DNA of 64,000 nucleotides from an uncultured Flavobacteriales bacterium (GTDB taxonomy: Bacteria; Bacteroidota; Bacteroidia; Flavobacteriales_E; Vicingaceae). Below, one piece after another: positions 55,548 to 64,000 of the stretch (position 1 is its first letter; every line of letters begins with the position of its first letter). The translations under genes were made by a program, and so were the position numbers. The notes beneath the pieces are model-generated. The model was given only the letters and a program-made list of their open reading frames with translations. It did no database searches and had not been told where the DNA came from. The DNA lies in assembly GCA_905479325.1 (NCBI GenBank), contig CAJQLW010000013.1, forward strand, positions 1-64,000. Direction: 5' to 3'.

Positions 55548-56021
55548 ATGGATTTTGTCATTCGCAAAGGTCGCAAAACCGATTGCAAGAGAACATTGGA
55601 GTTAATTCAAGAGTTAGCTGAATACGAAAAAGCGCCCAATGAGGTTACCATTAGCTTAGAAGAGTTAGAGATTGATGGTTTTGGAGAAAATAGCATTTAT
55701 GAGCTTCTTGTTGCAGAGCAAAATAACCAAATCATTGGCATTGCTTTATTTTATGAAAAATATTCAACTTGGAAGGGAAGATGTTTGTATTTAGAAGATT
55801 TAGTGGTTACAAAAGCGAAGCGGGGCATAGGCGCAGGCAAGGCATTGTTTGAAGCTGTTATTGCAGTTGCAAAAGAGAAGGAAAGTGGCAGAATGGAATG
55901 GCAGGTTTTAGACTGGAATACACCGGCAATCGATTTTTACAAATCTTATCAAGCGGAGTTAGATGGAACTTGGTTTAATGGAAGATTCACAAGAGAGCAA
56001 CTAGAGCATATTAAATTATAA
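55548..56021 (+). CDS. GNAT-family N-acetyltransferase, SSAT-like
   Basis: 157 residues. The acetyl-CoA-binding motif is KAKRGIGAGKALFEAVI near residue 93, and the C-terminal WQVLDWNTPAIDFYKSYQAE resembles the spermidine/spermine and thialysine N-acetyltransferase branch. Substrate is an inference from this similarity: likely a small amine. Its stop overlaps an out-of-frame ATG; the aspartokinase starts 4 bp later, so the pair is co-transcribed. Confidence 0.88.
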   Translation: MDFVIRKGRKTDCKRTLELIQELAEYEKAPNEVTISLEELEIDGFGENSIYELLVAEQNNQIIGIALFYEKYSTWKGRCLYLEDLVVTKAKRGIGAGKALFEAVIAVAKEKESGRMEWQVLDWNTPAIDFYKSYQAELDGTWFNGRFTREQLEHIKL

Positions 56022-56024
56022 TGG

Positions 56025-57281
56025 ATGAGAGTATTTAAATTTGGTGGAGCTTCGGTTAAAGATGCAGAAGGTGTAAAAAATGCAGCCCGAATTATAGAAA
56101 GTCACAAAGGTGATCAACTTGTTGTAATTGTTTCGGCAATGGGCAAAACAACCAATGCCTTAGAAGAATTGCTGACTTTGCATTTAACTAGAAGCGAAGC
56201 TGTTTTTCAAAAGTTAGAAGAAATCAAATCATTTCATTTTGAAATCTGCAACAATTTATTTGAGAATAAAAAAGAAGCAATTTTTCAAGAGCTACACAAT
56301 ACATTTGTAGAAGCAGAGTGGCAAATTGAAGACGAACCCATAGGTACTTCAGGGTTTGAGTATGATCAATTGATTGGCTTAGGTGAGCTTTTGTCAACAA
56401 AAATTTTGTCGGCCTATTTAAGCTCAACATTGGTAAAAAATAGTTGGATAGATGCGAGAGATGTTGTTCGAACGGACAATACATATCAGGCTGCGATAGT
56501 TGATTGGAAGGAAACAGAACAGTTAATTCAACAAAAGTTTAAGACGTTAAACGAATCAGTAATAATAACGCAAGGTTTTATTGGTTCAAGTTCTGAGAAT
56601 TTCACCACCACTTTGGGCAGAGAAGGATCAGATTTTTCTGCGGCAATATTTGCAAGCATATTAAATGCAACAGAGGTTGTAATTTGGAAAGATGTGGAGG
56701 GAATGCTAAATGCTGATCCTAAACATTACGAATCTACTGTAAAGCTTGAAAATATCTCTTATAAAGAAGCGGTAGAGTTGGCGTATTACGGCGCATCTGT
56801 AATTCACCCAAAAACCATAAAGCCCCTTGAAAATAAAGAGATACCGCTTTATGTGAAATCTTTTAAGAATCCGGCAGCAGAAGGCAGTTTAATAAATAGA
56901 GATTCATCAAGAGACAATGAAATCCCATCCTATATTCATAAAGAAAATCAAATATTAGTTTCTTTTAGTTCAAGAGATTTTGATTTTATTGACGAAAGAA
57001 AACTATCGGAACTTTTTCAACTCTTTTCAAAAATCGGGCTGTCATTTAACATTTTACAGAATTCTGCAATTAGCTTTACCGTAGCTTTTGATTACAATGA
57101 ATCTAAAATTAATCGGTTGCGAAAAGAAGTTTCAGAAAATTATAAAGTAGTGTATAATGAAGGAGCTACTTTGATTACCATTCGCCATTTTACAGAGCAG
57201 ATTATTGCAGACTTATTGAAAGGCAGAACAGTATTATTGGAACAGCGAACTCGAAGTACAGCAAGGTTTGTGTTATCTTAG
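56025..57281 (+). CDS. lysC: Aspartate kinase (monofunctional)
   Basis: 418 residues. The amino-acid kinase domain starts MRVFKFGGASVKDAEGV and includes FIGSSSENFTTTLGREGSDFSAA near 189, the aspartokinase signature. The short C-terminal part (about 300-418) contains ACT-type regulatory sequence. Phosphorylates aspartate, the first step to lysine, threonine and methionine. Shorter than the E. coli enzymes. It is followed by about 100 bp before the toxin-antitoxin pair. Confidence 0.95.
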   Translation: MRVFKFGGASVKDAEGVKNAARIIESHKGDQLVVIVSAMGKTTNALEELLTLHLTRSEAVFQKLEEIKSFHFEICNNLFENKKEAIFQELHNTFVEAEWQIEDEPIGTSGFEYDQLIGLGELLSTKILSAYLSSTLVKNSWIDARDVVRTDNTYQAAIVDWKETEQLIQQKFKTLNESVIITQGFIGSSSENFTTTLGREGSDFSAAIFASILNATEVVIWKDVEGMLNADPKHYESTVKLENISYKEAVELAYYGASVIHPKTIKPLENKEIPLYVKSFKNPAAEGSLINRDSSRDNEIPSYIHKENQILVSFSSRDFDFIDERKLSELFQLFSKIGLSFNILQNSAISFTVAFDYNESKINRLRKEVSENYKVVYNEGATLITIRHFTEQIIADLLKGRTVLLEQRTRSTARFVLS

Positions 57282-57356
57282 CTCTATTTAAGCGTTGGTA
57301 ACAAGCTGGGAAACCCGTCAACTCAAGAAAAACAGAAGATTAAATTGATAATTTTG

Positions 57357-57364
57357 TATCTTTG
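57357..57364 (+). promoter_or_regulatory. -7 promoter element of the toxin-antitoxin pair
   Basis: TATCTTTG, 17 bp before the antitoxin ATG at 57382. Confidence 0.6.
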
Positions 57365-57381
57365 ATAAAACGCTGAATAAA

Positions 57382-57615
57382 ATGAATTTAGAAGCTCGAA
57401 AAATAGAATTTGTACAAGAATTTTTAAAACTTCAAAGTGAAGAAGCTGTCTCACGTCTCGAAAAAATTTTGAAAAAAGAAAAAAACGCTTCAGACGAACG
57501 GGTATTTGAGCCTATGAATCAAGATGAACTTAATAAAAGAATTGATAAATCTGAATCTGATTTTAGAAACAATCGATTTAAAAGTAGTTCTGAACTTATA
57601 GCCAAATACGAATAA
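57382..57615 (+). CDS. Antitoxin of a RelE/ParE-type system
   Basis: 77 residues, acidic and helical, without an obvious known DNA-binding fold: MNLEARKIEFVQEFLKLQSE is an N-terminal helix of the kind seen in Bacteroidota antitoxins, and the rest (RIDKSESDFRNNRFKSSSELIAKYE) matches the usual toxin-wrapping tail. The stop codon TAA shares a base with the ATG of the toxin (TAATG), the tight overlap that is typical of such modules. It should neutralise the downstream toxin. Confidence 0.8.
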   Translation: MNLEARKIEFVQEFLKLQSEEAVSRLEKILKKEKNASDERVFEPMNQDELNKRIDKSESDFRNNRFKSSSELIAKYE

Positions 57616-57932
57616 TGACTTTGAAAATTATTTGGTCGTAATTTGCTGAAAATAAAATTGATAAAATTTACGAGTATTATGAAAAGAAGGTTAGTGCCAG
57701 GATTGCTAAAAAACTTGTGAAAGGAATTATCAACGAACCAAAAAAGTTGTTACAATCACCATTAATGGGACAAGAAGAAGAATTACTAAAACAAAGAGAA
57801 ATTCATTATCGATATTTAATATTCAAAAACTACAAACTGATTTATTCTGTGGATACAGAAAACGGTTTTATAAAAATCGCTGACGTTTTTGATACACGAC
57901 AAAATCCACCAAAAATTAAACGGACAAAATAA
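57615..57932 (+). pseudogene. RelE/ParE-type toxin with an in-frame TAA at codon 9
   Basis: From the ATG at 57615, which overlaps the antitoxin stop, the frame reads MTLKIIWS, then TAA (57639-57641), then FAENKIDKIYEYYEKKVSAR through to 57932. Without the stop this is a full RelE/ParE-type toxin of about 105 codons, with the C-terminal HYRYLIFKNYKLIYSVD and IADVFDTRQNPPK strands that are typical. The stop replaces the Asp or Glu usual in the I/V-W-S-x-F-A motif. No frameshift is involved. An internal GTG at 57717 would give a truncated protein. Probably an inactivated toxin; the antitoxin is intact. Confidence 0.82.
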
Positions 57933-57939
57933 AAGTCAG

Positions 57940-58080
57940 TTGCCAACAATTGTTACAAAGCATTGGGCGGGAAGTGCTTTTCGCAAGTTTTAAGTTCTTA
58001 GCATGTTTAGTCTCGGCGGGCAAGTTCGCAGCTCCGAAATGCCCTACGTTTCATATAAGAGCACGTTGCAACCAAAATGC
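57940..58080. repeat. Structured non-coding element after the toxin gene
   Basis: A more GC-rich stretch between the toxin and the Wzz locus. Its ends are imperfect inverted repeats: 57960-57978 (GCATTGGGCGGGAAGTGCT) and 58060-58080, whose reverse complement begins GCATTTTGG and ends GTGCT. A 10-bp palindrome AACAATTGTT lies at the left end. From memory it resembles long intergenic repeats seen beside cassette-like genes in other Bacteroidota. No credible open frame. Confidence 0.4.
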
Positions 58081-58178
58081 AGAACTGATAGTCTTACTGT
58101 TTAAATTTCTGAAAAAGAACTGTATTAACAACATATTTTAGGTGCAGAATGGATTAGAAACCTCTCTTTGTTTTTCCC

Positions 58179-58186
58179 TAAATTTG
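58179..58186 (+). promoter_or_regulatory. -7 promoter element of the Wzz/Wzy operon
   Basis: TAAATTTG, 25 bp before the ATG at 58212. Confidence 0.55.
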
Positions 58187-58211
58187 ACAACTTTAAGAAT
58201 AAGATCTAACT

Positions 58212-59204
58212 ATGAACGAACAGGCTTACGACATCAATTCAAATGGTCTAATCCACCTTCTAAGACGAAAACGAAGTATACTGTTGATTACCTCTTTATT
58301 GGCATTCATTTCTTCGGTTATTTTTTCTCTATTGATTGAAGATAAATATGAATCGTCGGTTATTTTATTTCCCTCTACTACAACTTCTATTTCGAGAGCA
58401 TTGCTAAACGATGAAAATTATAGGGAAAAGGATTTCTTGGAGTTTGGAGAAGAGGAAGAAGCTGAGCAATTAATTCAATTACTTAGTTCTGATGCAATAA
58501 GAGTCCACATTATTGAGAAATTTGATTTGATGAATCATTACGAAATTAATCCTGAGGCTGAATATCGTCAAACAAAGCTATATGAAGAGTATACAACCAA
58601 TATTAATTTTTATAGAACAAAGTTTATGTCGGTCAAAATCGAAGTGATGGATACCGACAAGGAATATGCTGCAAATATTGCAAATGAAATTTCCGTAAAA
58701 GTAGAAGAAGTGCGTTCAAATATCTTGAAGAAAGTTGCTCAGCAAGGTTTTGAAATTGTGCAGCAAGAATACAATAGCTTGGTTGCTGAAATCAATCGAA
58801 TGGAAGACACCTTGAATCAAATAAGAGCAAAAGGAGTGCAAGATTATGAGACACAGGTCGAGGTGTTAAGTAACCAGTACGGAGCAGCTCTAGTAAAGGG
58901 AAACAATGCTGCTGCTAAGGCAATTGGAGCCAAGTTAGATACCATATCTAAATATGGGGGGAAATATTTAAGTTTGGTCCAACAAATGGAATACGAAAGA
59001 GAAAAGTTAAGTGATTTAAGAAAAGTGTACGCTGAAGCACGGGTAAATGCAGAATCGACTATTGATCAGACATTTATTGTCAATCGGGCTTATGCTTCTG
59101 AAAAAGCAAGTTACCCGTTAAGGTGGTTAATTGTTGTAGCTTCAACGATTGCAACATTTCTGTTCACAATCATTGTATTAATATTATTTGACCCAAAAGA
59201 TTAG
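58212..59204 (+). CDS. Wzz-type polysaccharide chain-length determinant (first copy)
   Basis: 330 residues with the Wzz layout: a membrane helix near each end (about 23-42 and 302-325), a long periplasmic coiled-coil region between (about 130-280) and a Pro-containing motif before the second helix (YPLRWLIVVAST). No cytoplasmic tyrosine kinase domain. Controls modal length of a surface glycan made by a Wzy-type polymerase. Promoter 25 bp upstream. First gene of an operon with a second Wzz-like protein and an O-antigen polymerase/ligase. Confidence 0.9.
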   Translation: MNEQAYDINSNGLIHLLRRKRSILLITSLLAFISSVIFSLLIEDKYESSVILFPSTTTSISRALLNDENYREKDFLEFGEEEEAEQLIQLLSSDAIRVHIIEKFDLMNHYEINPEAEYRQTKLYEEYTTNINFYRTKFMSVKIEVMDTDKEYAANIANEISVKVEEVRSNILKKVAQQGFEIVQQEYNSLVAEINRMEDTLNQIRAKGVQDYETQVEVLSNQYGAALVKGNNAAAKAIGAKLDTISKYGGKYLSLVQQMEYEREKLSDLRKVYAEARVNAESTIDQTFIVNRAYASEKASYPLRWLIVVASTIATFLFTIIVLILFDPKD

Positions 59205-59207
59205 ATT

Positions 59208-60185
59208 ATGAAAGAGAATAGATCATATCAAGAGTATTTTACATCTTCATCAAAAATTTTTGAGTTTGCATTTAAAAAGTGGAAATTTTTATTAAGCGTA
59301 TTTATAGTATCCGCTATATTAGCTTTAGTTTTTTCAGGACCTAAATTTATTGCTCCAAAATTTGAGGCTCAAGCTGTTGTTTATCCAGCAAACCTAGGAG
59401 GTTATTCTGGAGAAACTAGATTAGAACAAATGTTTCAATATTTACAATCCAATGTCATAAGAGATAGCATAATCAAAAAGTTTAAATTGTATGAAGAGTA
59501 CGAAATAGATAGTACTAAGCCAACTTCAAAAAATGCTGTTATTAAAGAATATTCAAATCATATAGAATTTAATAGCACCAAGTTTGAATCAATTGAAATG
59601 CTTGCAAAGTCAAAAGATCCTAAAAAATCAAAAGCTATTCTAGATGAAGTAATTAAGTTATTAGATGAGATTATTCGCAAAACAGAAAGAGAGAAATACT
59701 ATGAACACGTAGTGATAGCTAAAAGGTTACTTGATCAAAAGAAAAATCAGCTAGATAGTATGCAAGCCATTATTACTGAACTTAGCACGAAGTATGGAAT
59801 ATTAGATTATATTGTTCAGACAGAAATGGTAACGGAAGGATATATGAAGTTTCTGCTAGAAGGGAAGAAAGGAAAAGACTTTGAAGAGGTTAAGGAGCTT
59901 TACAATAATTTAAAAAAATATGGTAGATACTACCATGATTTAAATAGTCAGTTAAATTCTATAAATAATGAGTTCCTAGGGCGCCTAAATCATTATGAAA
60001 TGTCTGTAAAAGACTACAAAAAGTATTTAACTCATTCTTATGTGATTGTTGAACCTGAAGTGCCAGACAAAAAAGTTTCTCCTGTAAGATGGTTAATTGT
60101 TGTAATGGCTTCTCTATCTTCTGTCTTGTTCACCTTTATTATTTTGTTAATTGCGGGAGCTCAGAAAGAGTCAGATGTCGAATAA
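59208..60185 (+). CDS. Wzz-type polysaccharide chain-length determinant (second copy)
   Basis: 325 residues with the same plan as the gene before: membrane helices at about 25-45 and 294-315, a coiled-coil centre and the motif VSPVRWLIVVMAS before the last helix. Only the plan and a few motifs are shared, so this is an old paralogue rather than a recent duplication. Three bases after the first copy. Two Wzz proteins may set two chain lengths or form a mixed complex. The final codons overlap the next gene by 11 bp. Confidence 0.88.
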   Translation: MKENRSYQEYFTSSSKIFEFAFKKWKFLLSVFIVSAILALVFSGPKFIAPKFEAQAVVYPANLGGYSGETRLEQMFQYLQSNVIRDSIIKKFKLYEEYEIDSTKPTSKNAVIKEYSNHIEFNSTKFESIEMLAKSKDPKKSKAILDEVIKLLDEIIRKTEREKYYEHVVIAKRLLDQKKNQLDSMQAIITELSTKYGILDYIVQTEMVTEGYMKFLLEGKKGKDFEEVKELYNNLKKYGRYYHDLNSQLNSINNEFLGRLNHYEMSVKDYKKYLTHSYVIVEPEVPDKKVSPVRWLIVVMASLSSVLFTFIILLIAGAQKESDVE

Positions 60186-61626
60186 TTTTTTAAAATCTAA
60201 CAGCGTACTATTATTGTGCTTTTTGTTCATTATGACAAATAGTGCACTTATTGCTCTTGAACAGTATTGGTTTTCATTGGTTCCATTTTTTCTGACAATT
60301 TTTATACTCGCATTTTCCTCTCTTGATAAATTATTATGGATTATTGTTTTTTCAACTCCGCTAAGTCTAAATTTGGAAGAACTTGATATTGGAGGAGTCG
60401 GAATGTTTATTCCTACCGAGCCTCTCTTGTTCGGTATGATGTTAATATTCTTCCTAAAGTTGCTGTATGAAAAGAGCTATGATAAAGCTGTCCTTAAGCA
60501 CCCAATGACGATAGCAATATTTCTTAGTTTAGCTTGGATTCTTATTACAACTTTAACTAGTACAATGCCTGTTGTTTCGATAAAATTCTTTCTAAGTCGT
60601 TTGTGGTTTCTTTCAGCAATGTTTTTTATTGGGACCCAATTATTTAAAAGTGTGGCTAACATTAGAGTGTTTTTCTGGCTGTATACAATTCCACTTTCTA
60701 TTGTCGCTATTTTTACATTTATTCATCATGGAATGAATGGTTTTGAAGAGAGAGCTGCACACTGGGTGATGCAACCTTTTTTTAAGGATCATACAGTTTA
60801 TGGAGCAGTCGTGGCAATGATGTTCCCAATTGTAATGTGTTTACTTAGTTTAAAAAGGTATAATAAGTATAAACCAATTTTAATAGCAATGCTTATTGTA
60901 ATTTCATTAGGAATTGTGTTTTCTTATGGTAGAGCAGCCTGGATTAGTTTAGTAGGTGCATTCCTTTTATCATTGATTTATAAATTAAAAATTAAAGCAT
61001 CTATAATACTGTCATTCGGGGGGCTAGTTTTATTATTTGTATTTATATTTTGGTCTAGTATTGTGGGTGTTTTAGAAGAAAACGAGCAAGATTCTACAAG
61101 TGAAAATCTAACTGAACATGTTCAATCAATTACCAATATTTCTACAGACGCTTCCAACTTAGAGCGGATCAACAGGTGGAATTCAGCAATAGAAATGTTC
61201 AAGCGTAAACCAATTCTTGGTTGGGGACCTGGTACTTATGCTTTTCAGTATGCTCCATTTCAATCTTCTGATGACATAACCATTATTAGCACAAATGCAG
61301 GAGATGGAGGTAATGCGCATTCTGAATTTATTGGGCCGTTAGCAGAACAAGGCATTCTTGGGGTATTATTTTTTATATTAATTATAGTTGTTTTTTATTC
61401 AAAAGCTTCAATATTATATAACAAATTGCCTGAGGGTGAATTACGTACTATAGTTTTTTATATAATTCTTGCTTTTACAACTTATATCATTAATGGGACT
61501 TTAAATAACTTTTTAGATACGGATAAGGCAAGTGTGCCATTTTGGGCATTTATAGCCATGATTGTGGCCATTGATCTAAATTCAAAGAAGCTTATTGCTA
61601 AAGAAACTGAGCAGCAAGAAAAGTAA
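60175..61626 (+). CDS. O-antigen polymerase/ligase (Wzy/WaaL family)
   Basis: 483 residues from the ATG at 60175; an upstream TTG at 60151 is less likely. About 10-12 membrane helices. The large periplasmic loop of the Wzy_C family is visible with RINRWNSAIEMFKRKPILGWGPG broken by GTYAFQYAPF, and the HSEFIGPLAEQGILG motif near 378. The family includes O-antigen polymerases and ligases; the Wzz neighbours favour polymerase, but ligase cannot be excluded. Its 3' end overlaps the convergent phosphatase gene. Confidence 0.85.
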   Translation: MSNNFLKSNSVLLLCFLFIMTNSALIALEQYWFSLVPFFLTIFILAFSSLDKLLWIIVFSTPLSLNLEELDIGGVGMFIPTEPLLFGMMLIFFLKLLYEKSYDKAVLKHPMTIAIFLSLAWILITTLTSTMPVVSIKFFLSRLWFLSAMFFIGTQLFKSVANIRVFFWLYTIPLSIVAIFTFIHHGMNGFEERAAHWVMQPFFKDHTVYGAVVAMMFPIVMCLLSLKRYNKYKPILIAMLIVISLGIVFSYGRAAWISLVGAFLLSLIYKLKIKASIILSFGGLVLLFVFIFWSSIVGVLEENEQDSTSENLTEHVQSITNISTDASNLERINRWNSAIEMFKRKPILGWGPGTYAFQYAPFQSSDDITIISTNAGDGGNAHSEFIGPLAEQGILGVLFFILIIVVFYSKASILYNKLPEGELRTIVFYIILAFTTYIINGTLNNFLDTDKASVPFWAFIAMIVAIDLNSKKLIAKETEQQEK

Positions 61627-62824
61627 TGTCATCGCTAAGCCCGTCTTCTCCTTTACTTTCTTCTACAAGTTGATTAAGCTTTTGAAAAATCTCGTTTAAT
61701 CCGATCGTTCCTATTAAAAGATTTGCAACTCCTTCCGCTTCTATTGTGGTCTGGAATTTCAGTTAATCCGTCAGTATAGCAAACCAACCTATCTTCTTTG
61801 TCTATTGAAATTTTCCCAACTTTAAGAGAAGGAAGATTCGGAAACATTCCCAAAATGGTGGAGCCTGTATTTAAGTAGTGATGACCTCCTCCTTTTAAAA
61901 TAAGAGGGGGTTGATGGCCACAATTTACGTAACTAAGCTCTTTATTCTTTGGTTTATAAATACCAATAAATAGGGTTATGAATTTTTCAAAATTGGCAGA
62001 CTCTATTCTTTTCTGGTTGCACAGCTCAACGAGTTCAGTTAGGTTTTCAGCTATTTGAATGTGTGCTCTTAAATTCGCTTGAAAATTTGCCATCAGTAGG
62101 GCTGCCGAAATTCCTTTGCCTGATACATCTGCAATGCAAATGGCCGTTCTGCCGTTCGAGAGAGGAATAACATCGTAATAATCACCTCCAACTTCACTGT
62201 GAGGAAGGTAAGCAGCGTGCACCTTTAAAGTGTTTGTATTTGGTAATGTCTTTGGAAATAAGAGCGTTTGCATTGTTCGAGCCAGCTCTAATTCTTTGTT
62301 AAGTGCAGCTTGTTTAATTTCTTGTTTGTACAGTCGCTTGTTTTCCAAGGCAACAACAATGATGTTAACGAGGGTTTGAATAAAGCGTAAATTTTTAATG
62401 ATGGGACTTACTTCCATCTTTTCGTCTTCTATATCTGCTAGAAGCATGAAAGCCAGTGGATGGTCTTTATGAAAAACCGGAATAGCAATTTCAAACTGCC
62501 GTAAACATTGGTTGCTATTGTTGTGGCTAATGGTTCCGATGTCTGTGAAGGATTCGACAAGATTGAAAATTTCAATCGCTTCACATTCTATTTTTTCGAT
62601 TCCCTCAGTTAAGGAAATTTTCAATTCTCTTGAATCAAAAGTGAATAAAGCTAGTTTTGCAATATTTAAATTGTCAGTAATTACAGATTTGAGAATTGTA
62701 AAGAGGCGCTCTTCTGATGAGTTGTCGTTTATTGCATTGGTAATGTGCAATAGTGTATCTAGTTTTGATTTAGATTGTTGAAGTTTTCCTTTTACCCTCC
62801 CCTCTTGGCTTTATCGTCTGTCAT
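61598..62824 (-). pseudogene. SpoIIE/PP2C-type phosphatase with two frameshifts
   Basis: The main open frame (62750-61674) codes a GAF-like sensor (about 1-140) and most of a SpoIIE/RsbU-type PP2C domain (SEVGGDYYDVIPL, ICIADVSGKGISAALLMA, VCYTDGLTE). Two breaks: upstream, an ATG at 62824 overlaps the lpxD stop as ATGA but its frame ends after 10 codons at 62794-62792; one more G in the AGGGGAGGG tract would join it to the main frame. Downstream, near 61747, the frame should change to IEAEGVANLLIGTIG and continue to DGLSDDITFLAAQFL with a stop at 61600-61598; instead it ends early and loses the catalytic Asp pair of that motif. Such enzymes act in partner-switching pathways. Inactive, or read with errors. 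Confidence 0.8.
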
Positions 62825-63753
62825 TCTTTTGCCGACTTGCTAAAAAGTTCGGGAAGTCTTCGGACGAGAGCCATCTCTTTGAATTTTGCACGACTTTCAT
62901 CTACGGGACTTCCTAAGTATGTTTTGTTGCCTTCTAGTGTTTTTCCAACTCCACTTTGTGCGTATAGCACTGTTTTATCCCCAATAGCAATTCCACTTGC
63001 AATTCCTACTTGTCCCCAAATGGTTACTTCATTCCCAATTTCTACACAACCAGCAATACCAGCTTGCGCGGCTATAAGGCATTTTTTACCAATGTAGGTA
63101 TCATGTCCAATCTGTACTAAGTTGTCTATTTTAGTTCCCTCTCCAATTGTGGTAACAGCAGTTACTCCTTTATCAATGGTACAATTTGCGCCAATTTCTA
63201 CGTTCTTTTCAATTAAAACACCGCCGTTACTGTTCAACCGATCAAAATGGGTGCCTCTATTTTTATAGTAAAACCCGAAAGAACCAATTACTGTTCCAGA
63301 TTGGATGATGACATTATCCTCTATTGTTACATCGTTTAAAATGCTAACGTTTGGAAAAATAAGGCAATTCTTTCCTATTTTGACATTGTGCCCAATGCTA
63401 ACTGACGGATGAATTTTAGTGCCTGCACCGATTTCTGTTTCCTCTTGTTGTATTTCTGAAAACAAAAAAGGGTTGAAGTAATTTAAAATGAAGTTAAAAC
63501 TCCTGAAAGGATCGTCACATATAATAATGCCCTTCCCTTCAGGAACTTCAACATCTTTGTTTATTAAAACAACAGAAGCACTGCAATTGAGTGCCTTGTC
63601 GTAATATTTTGGATGGTCCACAAATACAATATCTTCGTGCTCAACTCTATGAATTTCGTTGATTCCGGTAACAGCTAGATTTGCATCACCACTAAAAGGT
63701 GAGTCGAGCAAGGCTGCAATTGCCGATAGGGTATAAGTTTTACCTAATTTCAT
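62821..63753 (-). CDS. lpxD: LpxD-like UDP-3-O-acylglucosamine N-acyltransferase
   Basis: 310 residues: an N-terminal uridine-binding domain (about 1-100) and a left-handed beta-helix of hexapeptide repeats (about 105-270). The catalytic His candidate is H217 ([11 protein letters not shown]). LpxD adds a hydroxyacyl chain in lipid A synthesis. It is shorter than the E. coli enzyme (341). In Bacteroidota a shorter LpxD paralogue is often found beside efp, while the canonical one clusters with lpxC and lpxA, so this may be the second copy. Its stop overlaps the ATG of the phosphatase gene. Confidence 0.85.
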   Translation of the reverse strand: MKLGKTYTLSAIAALLDSPFSGDANLAVTGINEIHRVEHEDIVFVDHPKYYDKALNCSASVVLINKDVEVPEGKGIIICDDPFRSFNFILNYFNPFLFSEIQQEETEIGAGTKIHPSVSIGHNVKIGKNCLIFPNVSILNDVTIEDNVIIQSGTVIGSFGFYYKNRGTHFDRLNSNGGVLIEKNVEIGANCTIDKGVTAVTTIGEGTKIDNLVQIGHDTYIGKKCLIAAQAGIAGCVEIGNEVTIWGQVGIASGIAIGDKTVLYAQSGVGKTLEGNKTYLGSPVDESRAKFKEMALVRRLPELFSKSAKE

Positions 63754-63756
63754 GGG

Positions 63757-64000
63757 TTATGATTTCAAACGCTCACAATAAGAGCCATCTCTAGTATCAA
63801 TTCTAATTCTGTCTCCTTCATTTATAAATAAAGGAACACGAACTTCTGCTCCAGTTTCTACTGTTGCAGGTTTGGTTGCATTGGTAGCTGTATCTCCTTT
63901 TATACCTGGCTCTGTGAACGTAATTTGTAGGTTTACAAAAGCCGGCAAATCGCAAGAAAGTGGTTTTTCCTCTTCAGCATGGTAAGTAATGTCTACCATA
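63757..64000 (-). CDS. efp: Elongation factor P, C-terminal part
   Basis: About 80 residues at the 3' end of efp; the 5' part lies beyond the window edge. The two C-terminal OB-type domains are recognisable: [21 protein letters not shown], then [35 protein letters not shown] helps ribosomes through polyproline stretches; its modified residue is in the missing part. Three bases upstream of lpxD, so the two are co-transcribed. Confidence 0.96.
   Translation of the reverse strand, partial: MVDITYHAEEEKPLSCDLPAFVNLQITFTEPGIKGDTATNATKPATVETGAEVRVPLFINEGDRIRIDTRDGSYCERLKS

Noticed and set aside
57285-58080. Integron cassette with attC site around the toxin-antitoxin pair
   Set aside because: I could not match both RYYYAAC and GTTRRRY core sites at the boundaries, and no integrase gene is in the window.

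Overview
The window is low-GC bacterial DNA from a member of the Bacteroidota, most likely Flavobacteriales-like. The evidence is two secreted proteins with type IX secretion (T9SS) C-terminal sorting domains, a PorW/SprE lipoprotein, DUF3822, DUF5723, a bactofilin beside an ATP synthase operon that lacks atpD and atpC, and repeated -7 promoter elements of the form TAnnTTTG in front of genes. No rRNA, tRNA, CRISPR array, insertion sequence or prophage was seen. Most of the window is ordinary housekeeping chromosome in short operons.

Layout. 1-2032: a surface-type lipoprotein gene cut by the window edge and broken at a nine-G tract, then a four-PKD T9SS cargo protein. 2105-5468: dxs, then an arsR-arsM arsenic methylation pair. 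5577-10330: a long PurF-type amidotransferase, then a comF / free-Met-sulfoxide reductase / Ig-like lipoprotein run. 10361-15789: a coiled-coil membrane protein, a cupin (JmjC-like) gene interrupted by an in-frame TAA, and a large PNGase F-like T9SS protein with a LamG insert. 15913-21932: atpG-A-H-F-E-B, a small membrane protein, atpZ and a bactofilin, with porW/sprE behind. 24723-29761: M23 peptidase, GH3-type enzyme, SDR epimerase, a G-free repeat-like spacer and tyrS. 30158-33964: a five-gene operon ending rsmD-coaD-TlpA-like. 34079-43057: RecD-like helicase, hydrolase-OsmC fusion, tpx, and a lipoprotein/DUF5723 pair. 43145-50620: rnhB-glycosyltransferase-methyltransferase operon, flippase, YigZ, DMT transporter, ribD, prmC. 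50617-57281: fbp / TPR histidine kinase / TMTC-like operon, then GNAT and aspartokinase. 57382-58080: a toxin-antitoxin pair with a broken toxin and a structured repeat-like spacer. 58212-61626: two Wzz-type proteins and an O-antigen polymerase/ligase. 61598-64000: a frameshifted SpoIIE-type phosphatase, an LpxD-like acyltransferase and the partial efp gene.

The most notable signals are: the poly-G tract just after a lipoprotein signal peptide, a candidate phase switch; the PNGase F-like enzyme that keeps the three catalytic acidic residues around a LamG insertion; a TlpA-like protein whose CxxC is SxxS; four disrupted genes (poly-G slip, two in-frame TAA codons, one doubly frameshifted gene) that could be real decay, switching or sequencing error; and a set of five genes whose -7 element lies only 4-7 bases from the start codon, implying near-leaderless mRNAs. 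No obviously new multi-gene system was found.
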